DNA of 35,622 bases, from positions 1-35,622 of the forward strand of contig JAJDBB010000096.1 in the NCBI GenBank assembly GCA_029261555.1. The letters run 5' to 3'. Both the position numbers and the translations under genes were made by a program. The notes beneath the pieces are model-generated. The model did not search any database, was not told the origin of the DNA, and saw only the letters and a list, made by a program, of their open reading frames with translations. Shown one piece after another: positions 15,897-23,950 of the stretch (positions are counted from its first letter, which is position 1; the number at the start of each line of letters is the position of its first letter). The DNA is from Nitrospinaceae bacterium (GTDB taxonomy: Bacteria; Nitrospinota; Nitrospinia; Nitrospinales; JACRGP01).

Positions 15897-16697
15897 ATGC
15901 GATCCATCCACCCTACAGCGGGACCAAACTTTTTCCGCAAATCAAAAAACGTCGCGATGCTGGCGATCTTCTTATGGATAAGTCTGGCCGCGCCCGCCGG
16001 GGCTTTTGATTTTTCCGTCTGGGACGAGCTGTTAAAAAAATACGTGGCGCCCACCACTATTTCCGGCGTGCGGGTCAACGGCGTAAAATACGGTCGACTC
16101 AAATCCGATCCGAAATTTCCCCAGTTGGTCGCCCAACTGAAAAGCGCCCAACCGGACGCCTTGAAAAGCCGCGAAGCCAAACTCGCATTTTGGATCAACG
16201 CCTATAATATCATGGCCGTGAAAATGATTCTCGACCATTATCCTTTAAAAAGCATCAAGGACGCGGGGAGTATTTTCTCGCCGGTCTGGAAGAAGCCCGT
16301 GGGCGTGGTAGGCGGCAAGGAGAGGACCCTGCACGAAATCGAGCACGAGATACTCCGGAAGATGGACGAACCGAGAATCCACGTCGCCATCGTTTGCGCC
16401 TCCGTCAGTTGTCCGGACTTGAAAAAAGAATCGTATACTCCGGACCGGTTGAACGAACAATTGGACGATCAAATGAAAAGTTTTCTTCAAAATCCCGGCA
16501 AGGGATTGGAGGTGGATTCCGACGGAAAAATTTATCTGTCTGCGATTTTTGACTGGTTCGAGGAGGATTTTAAGTCCAAAGGGGGGGTTCTGCCCTTTCT
16601 TAAAAACCACGCGCCGACGGGTTATAAAAAGAGTCTGGCCAATCCCAAATCCAATGTGAGCTACCTGAACTACGACTGGAACCTGAACGAGATTTAA
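15897..16697 (+). CDS. Exported DUF547 domain protein
   Basis: The ATG at 15897 is chosen because GGAG lies 7 nt upstream; a TTG at 15885 would add four residues. The 266-residue product has a basic N-terminus and a hydrophobic segment M-L-A-I-F-L-W-I-S-L-A-A-P-A-G-A, a likely Sec signal peptide cut before F-D-F-S. The rest is a DUF547 domain with the typical A-F-W-I-N-A-Y-N (near 97), L-H-E-I-E-H and V-C-A-S-V-S-C-P (the Cys-Pro motif). DUF547 proteins are often found in the envelope and their function is unknown. The conserved Cys/His residues have led to the idea of a papain- or transglutaminase-like fold, but I cannot confirm that. The bidirectional terminator at 16897 may end its transcript. 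Confidence 0.9.
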   Translation: MRSIHPTAGPNFFRKSKNVAMLAIFLWISLAAPAGAFDFSVWDELLKKYVAPTTISGVRVNGVKYGRLKSDPKFPQLVAQLKSAQPDALKSREAKLAFWINAYNIMAVKMILDHYPLKSIKDAGSIFSPVWKKPVGVVGGKERTLHEIEHEILRKMDEPRIHVAIVCASVSCPDLKKESYTPDRLNEQLDDQMKSFLQNPGKGLEVDSDGKIYLSAIFDWFEEDFKSKGGVLPFLKNHAPTGYKKSLANPKSNVSYLNYDWNLNEI

Positions 16698-16730
16698 TCT
16701 TTTCCGGGTTTAATTCCTCGCCGCTTGGGC

Positions 16731-16818
16731 GTCATTGCGAGGAGGGTAGCGACGCGGCAATCCAGCCCCGCAAGAAAGATTCTGGATTGCTTCACCGTCG
16801 TTGGCGGTTCGCAATGAC
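16731..16818. repeat. 88-bp imperfect palindromic intergenic repeat
   Basis: The outer arms GTCATTGCGA (16731-16740) and TCGCAATGAC (16809-16818) are perfect complements. Inside, GGCAATCCAG pairs with a CTGGATTGC-type segment around 16785-16791. The whole folds as one long hairpin. The text resembles a mobile-like palindromic repeat family (GTCATTGCGAG...GCAATC...) that I have met between genes in many bacterial genomes. Copy number in this genome is unknown. Confidence 0.65.
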
Positions 16819-16896
16819 GTGATACCTCGCCCCTTGAGACGGGGTTCTTCATCGGGAAAAAATCGGCAATCTGTTAACGAAAAAGCGAAAAGAAAA

Positions 16897-16923
16897 CCCC
16901 GTTCCCGATTGTCGGGAGCGGGG
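16897..16923. terminator. Intrinsic terminator behind ftsZ
   Basis: A 12-bp stem (16897-16908 with 16912-16923, one G-T pair) has a 3-nt loop. On the minus strand T-runs follow directly (A-runs before 16897), which fits the end of the dcw transcript 39 bp behind the ftsZ stop. A T-rich tail on the plus side means it may also stop transcripts from the DUF547 gene. Confidence 0.88.
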
Positions 16924-16961
16924 CTTTATTTTTGGAGGAGAGGACGGATTCGGATTTCGGC

Positions 16962-18119
16962 CTAGTCCGCGTGTTTCCTCAAGAAAGTCGGGATGTCGAG
17001 ATTGTTCGGGTCGTTGCGCACCACGAAATCCTTTTTGTCCTCCTTCTTGAACGAATGAGCCAGTCCGCGCAAGCCTTCCATGCCGACGGCTATTTTCTGC
17101 GGCTCTTGCTGAATCTCCTGCTCCACCACTTTGAGGCGTTTGGCGTTTTCCGAATTCCCCTTGTCGAATCCAGTGGCGATGACGGTGACGCGCATTTCGT
17201 CCGTCATGTGCTTGTCGATGACCGCGCCGAAAATAATATGCGCGTCGTCGTGAGCGCTTTTCTGGATCAGGGTGGAGGCTTCGTTCACCTCGTGCAGGGT
17301 GAGGTCGTCGCCGCCGGTGATGTTGATCATCAAGCCCTGCGCGCCTTCTACGCTGGCTTCGTCCAACAGCGGGCTGGAGATCGCCTTTTGCGCCGCTTCC
17401 ACAGCGCGGTTGTCTCCCGAGGCCGAGCCGCTTCCCATCAGGGCTTTGCCCATGTTCGACATGATGGCCTTGACGTCCGCGAAATCCAGGTTGATGAGAC
17501 CCGGCACCACGATCAGGTCCGAAATACTGCACACCGCCTGTTGCAGGATATCGTCCACCATGCCAAAAGCTCCGGTGAAGGAGGTCTGCGCGCTGATCAG
17601 GCTCAGGAGTTTTTGATTGGGGATCACGATCAAAGTGTCCACGGCGCTCTTGAGTTCGGCGATTCCCGCTTCGGCCTGCTTTTGCCGCCGCTTGCCCTCA
17701 AACGAAAAAGGCCGCGTGACCACGCCCACGGTGAGAGCGCCCGATTCCTTGGCGATACGCGCGATGGTCGGCGCTCCGCCGGTGCCCGTGCCGCCGCCCA
17801 TTCCGGCGGTGATGAACACCATGTCGGCGCCTTCCAGCATGCCGCGAATCTGCTCCTCGCTTTCCTCGGCGGCTTGTTTGCCGACGTCCGGATTCGATCC
17901 CGCGCCCAGTCCCTTGGTCAACGCCGTTCCCACCTGAATCTTGAACGGGCAGTTGGACGATTCCAGAGATTGAAGATCCGTATTGGCCACGATGAATTCC
18001 ACGCCGCGCAGGTTGGAACGGATCATGGAATTAACGGCGTTGGTGCCGCCGCCGCCCACGCCGATCACCTTGATGCAAGCGCTGTACTCGTTGTCTTGTT
18101 CAAATTGAATTAAATCCAT
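16962..18119 (-). CDS. ftsZ: Cell division protein FtsZ
   Basis: FtsZ is the tubulin-like GTPase that forms the division ring. The start is set at the ATG at 18119, preceded by AGGAGG; an in-frame ATG at 18167 lacks one. The 385-residue product has G-G-G-G-T-N (22-27), the tubulin signature G-M-G-G-G-T-G-T-G (106-114), and the synergy loop N-L-D-F-A-D-V-K that completes the neighbour's GTPase site. A short linker leads to the C-terminal peptide L-D-I-P-T-F-L-R-K, which binds FtsA and other partners. A weak promoter (TTGCGG, 17 bp, TTTAAT) may lie in the 90-bp gap after ftsA. It is the last gene of the dcw cluster; no lpxC follows. Confidence 0.99.
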   Translation of the reverse strand: MDLIQFEQDNEYSACIKVIGVGGGGTNAVNSMIRSNLRGVEFIVANTDLQSLESSNCPFKIQVGTALTKGLGAGSNPDVGKQAAEESEEQIRGMLEGADMVFITAGMGGGTGTGGAPTIARIAKESGALTVGVVTRPFSFEGKRRQKQAEAGIAELKSAVDTLIVIPNQKLLSLISAQTSFTGAFGMVDDILQQAVCSISDLIVVPGLINLDFADVKAIMSNMGKALMGSGSASGDNRAVEAAQKAISSPLLDEASVEGAQGLMINITGGDDLTLHEVNEASTLIQKSAHDDAHIIFGAVIDKHMTDEMRVTVIATGFDKGNSENAKRLKVVEQEIQQEPQKIAVGMEGLRGLAHSFKKEDKKDFVVRNDPNNLDIPTFLRKHAD

Positions 18120-18209
18120 TGTGTTTCCTCCTATTAAAATTAAAACGTTGGGGCGTTCGATCCGCAAAGCGCTTTCAGGTCGGCGGACCGGGTGGGAGTT
18201 GCGGTTGCG

Positions 18210-19442
18210 TTAAAAAAACTCATCCGCCCAATCTTTCATTCGAGTAAAAATCTTGTCAAACAGATTGCGTCCGTGCAGGTCGCGCACCTTGCCCGACTGT
18301 TGGCTTCGTACGCCGTATAAAATTAGTCCCGTAGCCGTGGCGTATTTCGGGGTGCTGACCACGTCGATGAGTCCGCCCAGACCGCTGGGGGTTCCGATGC
18401 GGACCGGTACCTGGAAAACGTCCTCCGCCAGTTCCGCGACGCCTTCCATGGACGCGGCGCCTCCCGTGACCACGATTCCAGAAGAGATCAGCGACTGATA
18501 GCCGGAGGCGTCGATCTCGTGATTAAGAAGTTCAAACATCTCGCGGGTGCGGGCCTCGATAATCTCGCTGAGGATTCTGCGCGACAGGGTTCTGGCGGAT
18601 CGCCCGCCCACGCTGGACGCTTCGATCATTTCCTCGTCGGTCAGAAGAGACGCCAAAGCGCAACCGTGATTTATTTTCAAACGCTCCGCCTCGGCGTTCG
18701 GGGTGCGCAGGCCGATGGCGATGTCGTTCGTCATTTGCGAACCGGCGATGGTCAACACCGAAGTTTGTTTGATGGCGCCGCCGTAAAAAATTGCCAGGTC
18801 GGAAGTTCCGCCGCCGATGTCAATCAACGCCACGCCCAGTTCTTTTTCGTCGCTGGACAAAGCCGATTCGCTGGAAGCCAACTGCTCCAGAACGATGTCG
18901 CGCACGTTCAGGCCCGCTTTGTTCACACATTTCACGATGTTTTGCGCCGAGGTCACCGCCGCCGTTACGATGTGTACCTTGGCTTCCAGCCGCACGCCCG
19001 CCATTCCCAGAGGCGTTTTGATGCCGTCCTGATTGTCGACAATGTATTCCTGCGGCAGAACGTGGATCACCTCCCGGTCCAACGGAATGGCAATGGCCTT
19101 GGCCGCGTCTATCACGCGGTCGACGTCGCCGTGGGCAATCTCCTTGTTCTTGACGGCGATGATGCCGTGGCTGTTCAGGCTGTTGATATGGCCGCCGGCG
19201 ATTCCCACATAGACGGAATCAATTTCGACCCCGGCCATCAGTTCCGCCTCTTCCACGGCGCATTTGATGGATTCCACCGTGCTGTCGATGTTCACCACCA
19301 CGCCCTTGCGCAGGCCTCGCGATGGATGCTGGCCCAACCCGATGACGTCGATCTCGTTGCCGTCGGAAACTTCGCCGATGATGCAACAGATCTTGGTGGT
19401 GCCGATATCCAGGCCAACGATCTGGTTATGTTTTTTGGACAT
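18210..19442 (-). CDS. ftsA: Cell division protein FtsA
   Basis: FtsA is the actin-like protein that tethers FtsZ to the inner membrane. The 410-residue protein shows the actin-fold phosphate loops V-G-L-D-I-G-T-T-K-I (9-18) and L-I-D-I-G-G-G-T-S-D-L-A (near 206). The adenosine motif G-I-V-V-T-G-G-A-A-S is near 320. At the C-terminus an amphipathic helix N-L-F-D-K-I-F-T-R-M-K-D-W fits the membrane-targeting sequence. AGGAGAGG precedes the ATG and overlaps the ftsQ stop codon (TAAGGAG), so translation is likely coupled to ftsQ. Confidence 0.98.
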   Translation of the reverse strand: MSKKHNQIVGLDIGTTKICCIIGEVSDGNEIDVIGLGQHPSRGLRKGVVVNIDSTVESIKCAVEEAELMAGVEIDSVYVGIAGGHINSLNSHGIIAVKNKEIAHGDVDRVIDAAKAIAIPLDREVIHVLPQEYIVDNQDGIKTPLGMAGVRLEAKVHIVTAAVTSAQNIVKCVNKAGLNVRDIVLEQLASSESALSSDEKELGVALIDIGGGTSDLAIFYGGAIKQTSVLTIAGSQMTNDIAIGLRTPNAEAERLKINHGCALASLLTDEEMIEASSVGGRSARTLSRRILSEIIEARTREMFELLNHEIDASGYQSLISSGIVVTGGAASMEGVAELAEDVFQVPVRIGTPSGLGGLIDVVSTPKYATATGLILYGVRSQQSGKVRDLHGRNLFDKIFTRMKDWADEFF

Positions 19443-19453
19443 TCATCCTCTCC

Positions 19454-20368
19454 TTATGATTGACGTTTCCCGGTTGAAGAGCCGGCGCTTTCCCGATGGC
19501 GGCGTTTCACCACCATCTTGTCCTTGAAGGAAAGGTCGATTAACTCGACGTCTTCCGGTTTATTGTCCCAGGCGTCCAACAGAATTTTAAAATTGTCAAA
19601 ACCTTCGTAAAGCGAGTTCGGACTTATCAGAAATTTGATCGCCCTGTTTTTCGTCGTGAACCGGATCCGTTGGTCCGGCGTCATCTCCATGACGCTCACC
19701 GGGTCTTCCCGGAAAAACTCCAGTTGGTTGAATTGGCGCATGGTTTTCAATCCCTGGAGCATCTGATCGGTCACGACGTTTTGCCCAAGTTTGATTTCCT
19801 CAATGGGCCAGCCGACGATCAAGGGCAGGTTTGCATGGTCCGACCCGGCGTCGCCCAACAACGCCCCAAAATTGTCCAGGATGTAGGTTTTGTCTCGTTG
19901 AATGCGGGCGTAGGGGATTCTTTCCAGCAAGGCGATCTGCAGAGCGTCCGGAAAAATTCTTTCCACCGAGACGCTTCGCACCCAGGGATGTTGTTTCAAC
20001 CGTTTTGTCAAACCGTCCAGGTCGAGTTGGAAAATATTTTGCTCCTTAATAGGTCCCGTCCAATCCAGCAACTGTGTTTCCGTCAGAGAGTGGTTGCCAA
20101 AAATACTGACCTGCTGGACCGCAAACCTGGGAGCCGAAGCGAGAAAGTCGTATCCCAGATAGACGGTTATGGACATTACGAAAATCAAAACCGTCTGTCC
20201 GCAAAGCGTCGCCAGGGTTTTTACTTTTTCCCAAAACAAGCCGGCGGATTTTTTTGTCCGCTTTTTGGATTTCTTGCGGGCAACGGTTTTGCGTCCCGTA
20301 CGCTTTTTGGGCGCAACCTGGTCCCAGGACCGGATCGGGTTTTTAAATTCTAAAAGGGCGTAGTTCAT
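19454..20368 (-). CDS. ftsQ: Cell division protein FtsQ
   Basis: FtsQ is a bitopic inner-membrane protein that links early and late divisome proteins through FtsB/FtsL. The 304-residue product has a long basic cytosolic tail (K/R-rich, about 20-45) and one transmembrane helix (about 57-75, T-V-L-I-F-V-M-S-I-T-V-Y-L-G-Y). A POTRA domain (F-A-V-Q-Q-V-S-I-F-G-N onward, about 83-155) is followed by a beta-rich FtsQ domain with P-W-V-R-S-V-S-V-E-R-I-F-P. It starts 5 bp after the ddl stop without a clear Shine-Dalgarno sequence, suggesting coupled translation. The basic C-terminal tail after the FtsQ domain is unremarkable. Confidence 0.95.
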   Translation of the reverse strand: MNYALLEFKNPIRSWDQVAPKKRTGRKTVARKKSKKRTKKSAGLFWEKVKTLATLCGQTVLIFVMSITVYLGYDFLASAPRFAVQQVSIFGNHSLTETQLLDWTGPIKEQNIFQLDLDGLTKRLKQHPWVRSVSVERIFPDALQIALLERIPYARIQRDKTYILDNFGALLGDAGSDHANLPLIVGWPIEEIKLGQNVVTDQMLQGLKTMRQFNQLEFFREDPVSVMEMTPDQRIRFTTKNRAIKFLISPNSLYEGFDNFKILLDAWDNKPEDVELIDLSFKDKMVVKRRHRESAGSSTGKRQS

Positions 20369-20373
20369 GGCGT

Positions 20374-21315
20374 TCAGGCGCTCGCGTAATCGAGGCGCGC
20401 GGTTTTTAACATTTCGACCGCCAGGTCGGCGAATTCCAGTCCCGATTCCTTCGCGGACATGGGGAGCAGGCTGGTAGGCGTCAGGCCGGGCACGGTATTC
20501 ATTTCCAAAACCTGGGGCGTCCCATCGGAGTCAAGAATGAAATCCACCCGGCAAAAGCCGCGTCCCCGAAGCGTCCGGTAAACCCGAACCGCCGTTTCCC
20601 GACAACGCTCCGCCGCTTTGGGTTCGATGGGAGCGGGGCAAAGGTACTCAGTCTTGCCCGGAGTGTACTTGGCTTCATAATCGTAAAACCCCGATTTGGG
20701 TTTGATCTCGACAATGGATAGAGGCCGGTCGCCGTTCATCCCGACCGTGAGCAATCGTCCCTCGATAAAACGTTCGACGACCACTTCGTTGGAGTAGGCG
20801 AAGGCTTCGTCCAGCGCCGATTCCCATTCCGTCTCTTCGCGCACGATTCCGACGCCAAAGCTGGAACCCTGGTCGGAAGGTTTCACTACCAACGGCAGGT
20901 CCAATGATCGTCCTGTTCCCGCGTATTCGTCTTTGTATAGAATTTCAAATTCCGGCGTCGGGACGCCGCTGTGCACGAGCAATTGTTTAGTCACGGCCTT
21001 GTTGAAGGCTAGGGCGCTGCCTAAAACGCCGGGACCCGTGTATGGGATTTTCAAATATTCCAGAACTCCTTGAATACATCCATCCTCGCCGTAGTTGCCG
21101 TGCAGAGCGACGAAGGCCAGGTCTACCCGGGCGTCCCGAAGTTTGGTTTGAATTTCCCCGTCGACGTCGATGGCGGTCGCGTTCAGGCCTTTGCCTTGCA
21201 GAGCTTCCTGTACCGCCCGGCCCGTCGCCAGGGATACTTCCCGCTCCGGCGATAAGCCGCCCATCAATACGCCGATGCTTTTTTTCTGGATCGTTTTCAA
21301 TCCAATATCTCCCAT
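20374..21315 (-). CDS. ddl: D-alanine--D-alanine ligase
   Basis: Ddl joins two D-alanines with ATP, giving the dipeptide that MurF adds to the stem peptide. The 313-residue ATP-grasp protein has the N-terminal G-V-L-M-G-G-L-S-P-E-R-E-V-S-L. The triphosphate loop V-V-K-P-S-D-Q-G-S-S-F-G-V follows, and the metal and substrate segment is V-L-E-M-N-T-V-P-G-L-T-P-T-S-L. All core pieces are present. The start is uncertain: the ATG at 21315 has only a weak purine run upstream, while a TTG five codons later has GGGAG at good distance. A hairpin-rich spacer separates it from murB and ends close to the start codon. Confidence 0.97.
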   Translation of the reverse strand: MGDIGLKTIQKKSIGVLMGGLSPEREVSLATGRAVQEALQGKGLNATAIDVDGEIQTKLRDARVDLAFVALHGNYGEDGCIQGVLEYLKIPYTGPGVLGSALAFNKAVTKQLLVHSGVPTPEFEILYKDEYAGTGRSLDLPLVVKPSDQGSSFGVGIVREETEWESALDEAFAYSNEVVVERFIEGRLLTVGMNGDRPLSIVEIKPKSGFYDYEAKYTPGKTEYLCPAPIEPKAAERCRETAVRVYRTLRGRGFCRVDFILDSDGTPQVLEMNTVPGLTPTSLLPMSAKESGLEFADLAVEMLKTARLDYASA

Positions 21316-21323
21316 AGGTTCTT

Positions 21324-21403
21324 TTTAGCAGGTCCGCCCCCGGCCCTGGCCGGGGCCGGGACAAAGGAAGGAGGGGTACCCTTGCTGTGGCGGACCGCTA
21401 AAA
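21324..21403. promoter_or_regulatory. Long hairpin in the murB-ddl spacer
   Basis: TTTAGCAGGTCCGCC (21324-21338) pairs with GGCGGACCGCTAAA (21389-21402) over 14 bp with one bulged base. The loop holds a second GC hairpin (CCCGGCC...GGCCGGG, about 21340-21360). On the plus strand it is followed by a T6 run, like a terminator for antisense transcription. On the minus strand the second arm reaches close to the ddl start codon and could affect its translation. Confidence 0.5.
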
Positions 21404-21438
21404 TTTTTTGCGCGAATTACTCGTTCGCCGTTAGCCGA

Positions 21439-22506
21439 CTAGTCGCCGACGACGATGATTTCCCGTTCCAGTTCGATCCCGGTTTTCTCCTTGACGACTT
21501 CCTGGACATGTTCGATCAGGTCGAGGACGTTCTCGGCGCTGGCTTCGCCGTTGTTCACGATAAAGTTGGAATGCTTGAGCGAGACCGAAGCCCCCCCCAT
21601 AGACACGCCTTTCAACCCCGCCGATTGAATCAATTCCGCCGCCTTGTGGTTTGTAGGATTTTTAAATACCGATCCCGAGTTGGGCAGGTTCAGCGGTTGA
21701 GTTCGCGCTCTCTTGGTCAGGTTGCGGTCGAGGGCGTTCAAAATTTCCGCCGTGTCTCCCTTTTTCAATTCCAGCTCCGCTTCCACAATGACCCCGCCGC
21801 CGGGCGGGAACGCCGTTTTGCGATAATGAAACTCCAGTTCGTCGCGCTGTAAAACCTGAAGCTCGCCGTCCTTGGTGATACGCGTGACGCTCCGGACCGA
21901 GGGACCGATCTCCACCCCTTCGGCTCCGGCGTTCATCACCAGCGCGCCGCCCAATGAGCCGGGAACGCCCACCAGTCCTTCGAGTCCCGTCAGGGAATAG
22001 CGCGCCGCGAATTTGGCCAGGTAGGAGGTCTTCGCTCCGGCCTGCGCCTTGATCACGGCGACCTCTTCGCCTTCGGGCGTTTTGGAAAACACCGGATCGT
22101 GGATCGATTTAAACGCATCTTTAAGGCACACGACTACGCCTCGAATCCCTTCGTCCCGAACCAGCAGGTTGGTTCCTTCTCCGAGGAAGAACGGAGGAGA
22201 GTCGCCCTGGTTTTTTAAAATAATTTTTAAATCTTCAATCCCCTGAGGGAGGATGAAGACGTCTGCCGGACCGCCGATCCGGATGGAGGTGTGGTTTTCC
22301 AGCAACTCGTCGTAACGGATTTCTCCTCGGATTTGTTTCAGCCAATCAAGTGGACGGCTCATGTTCTTTCTCAGGTAAAATTGTTGTCCCAGGGCAATTT
22401 TTGGCGAGGACAGGCGCGTCCTCAGGGGCAACCGGCTTTCCCCCCCTGCATGCGCGTAGCGAACGATTTTTTGTTTCCAGGATTCGGTGAGCATTTCGTG
22501 GGCCAT
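21439..22506 (-). CDS. murB: UDP-N-acetylenolpyruvoylglucosamine reductase MurB
   Basis: MurB reduces the enolpyruvyl group with NADPH and FAD to give UDP-MurNAc. The FAD-domain motifs are H-T-S-I-R-I-G-G-P-A-D, F-L-G-E-G-T-N-L-L-V, and G-V-P-G-S-L-G-G-A-L-V-M-N-A-G. The C-terminal N-S-G-S-V-F-K-N-P contains the Ser that donates a proton. The ATG at 22506 has AGGA 6 nt upstream and lies 8 bp behind murC, giving 355 residues. The first 48 residues are basic and do not look like the family. The ATG at 22362 (M-S-R-P-L-D-W) would give 307 residues, the normal type II length, so the true start is open. Confidence 0.97.
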   Translation of the reverse strand: MAHEMLTESWKQKIVRYAHAGGESRLPLRTRLSSPKIALGQQFYLRKNMSRPLDWLKQIRGEIRYDELLENHTSIRIGGPADVFILPQGIEDLKIILKNQGDSPPFFLGEGTNLLVRDEGIRGVVVCLKDAFKSIHDPVFSKTPEGEEVAVIKAQAGAKTSYLAKFAARYSLTGLEGLVGVPGSLGGALVMNAGAEGVEIGPSVRSVTRITKDGELQVLQRDELEFHYRKTAFPPGGGVIVEAELELKKGDTAEILNALDRNLTKRARTQPLNLPNSGSVFKNPTNHKAAELIQSAGLKGVSMGGASVSLKHSNFIVNNGEASAENVLDLIEHVQEVVKEKTGIELEREIIVVGD

Positions 22507-22514
22507 AAAGGGTC

Positions 22515-23903
22515 CTATGAGTTAGAGGTTTGGGAAAGCTTTTCGGCCAAGTCGCGTCCGATCTCCCACACGTCTCCGGCTCCCAGCGTAACGACCACGT
22601 CGCCGGGTTGGAGCGTTTCTATCAAGTGAGAGAGAGCGGAATTTTTTTCCTCCAGATAAACTACGTGCTTGTGTCCAAGTCGCCGGACGCCTTCGGCGAT
22701 AGTTCTGGCGTCGACTCCGGGGATAGGCTCTTCGCCTGCCGGGTAAATCCTGTTAACCACCAGGTAATCGGCGTTGTTGAAAGAGGCGCAAAACTCATTC
22801 ATCAAAAGTTGCGTTCTCGAATAGCGGTGCGGTTGAAAGACGACGACCAGCCGCCGCTCCGGCCAGACCTCTCGTGCGGCTTGCAACGTGGCCTGAATCT
22901 CCGCGGGATGGTGGCCGTAATCGTCGACGATCACGCAATGTTCGGAATCGTGTATTACTTCAAACCTTCGTTGCACGCCGGGAAAGGTCTTGAGCGCCCG
23001 GCGGATGGTTGCAAAGTCGAGGTTGAGTTCCAGTCCCACCGCGACGGCGGCCAGAACGTTTTGCACGTTGTGCCTGCCGGGAATCGGCGTCTCCACCTCG
23101 CCCATTTCTTTTCCCAGGTGGAACAGGTCGAAGCGGGCGGTCATGCCTTCGAAACGGATGTTCCGAGCCGCAACGTCGGCTTGGCTTGAGAGGCCGAAAG
23201 TGACGTAGCGTTTTTCCACTTTGGGAATGAGCGATTGAATATTTGCGTCGTCGAGACACAACACCGCCGCGCCAAAAAATGGAATGCGGTTGATGAAACT
23301 CAAAAAGGCGTCTTTCATATTGTCCAGCGAACCGTAATAGTCCAGGTGCTCCTCGTCGAGCGTGGTGACCACGGCGATGGTGGGAGACAATTTCAAGAAA
23401 GATCCGTCGCTTTCGTCGGCCTCCGCAACTAGAAACTCGCTTTGCCCTAACTTGCCGTGGCTCCCCAGGCTTTTGAGCCTTCCGCCGGTGACGATGGTGG
23501 GGTCCAGCCCGCCTTCCGCCAGTACGATGGCCGCGAGGGAGGTGGTGGTGGTTTTCCCGTGAGTTCCCGCCACGGCGATTCCGTATTTCATGCGCATCAG
23601 TTCCGCCAGCATTTCGGCGCGCGGCACAACGGGGATCATTTTCTCTCGCGCTGCACGGACCTCGGCGTTCTCCGCCTTGACGGCGCTGGAGACCACAACG
23701 ACCTGCGCGTTTTTCACGTGCTCCGCCTCGTGCCCGATATGGATTCGCGCGCCGACCTTGGCGAGCCGCCGCGTGATTTCGCTTTCCGTCAGGTCCGACC
23801 CGCTCACTTCATATCCCTGGTTGGTCAGTACTTCAGCGATCCCGCTCATGCCCGAGCCTCCGATTCCTATAAAATGAATGCGTCTGGTTTTTCCTAAAAA
23901 CAT
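22515..23903 (-). CDS. murC: UDP-N-acetylmuramate--L-alanine ligase MurC
   Basis: MurC adds L-alanine to UDP-MurNAc, the first amino acid of the stem peptide. The 462-residue protein has the N-terminal Rossmann loop F-I-G-I-G-G-S-G-M-S-G-I-A (11-23) and the Mur ligase ATP loop A-G-T-H-G-K-T-T-T (112-120). It also has D-E-S-D-G-S-F-L and, in the C-terminal domain, D-D-Y-G-H-H-P-A-E-I, which is typical of MurC. Length and motifs are standard. It lies 47 bp behind murG and just ahead of murB. Confidence 0.98.
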   Translation of the reverse strand: MFLGKTRRIHFIGIGGSGMSGIAEVLTNQGYEVSGSDLTESEITRRLAKVGARIHIGHEAEHVKNAQVVVVSSAVKAENAEVRAAREKMIPVVPRAEMLAELMRMKYGIAVAGTHGKTTTTSLAAIVLAEGGLDPTIVTGGRLKSLGSHGKLGQSEFLVAEADESDGSFLKLSPTIAVVTTLDEEHLDYYGSLDNMKDAFLSFINRIPFFGAAVLCLDDANIQSLIPKVEKRYVTFGLSSQADVAARNIRFEGMTARFDLFHLGKEMGEVETPIPGRHNVQNVLAAVAVGLELNLDFATIRRALKTFPGVQRRFEVIHDSEHCVIVDDYGHHPAEIQATLQAAREVWPERRLVVVFQPHRYSRTQLLMNEFCASFNNADYLVVNRIYPAGEEPIPGVDARTIAEGVRRLGHKHVVYLEEKNSALSHLIETLQPGDVVVTLGAGDVWEIGRDLAEKLSQTSNS

Positions 23904-23950
23904 AATCGTTCATGATCTTTCAAAAGTTTTAAAACCTTGTGGGACGCCAG

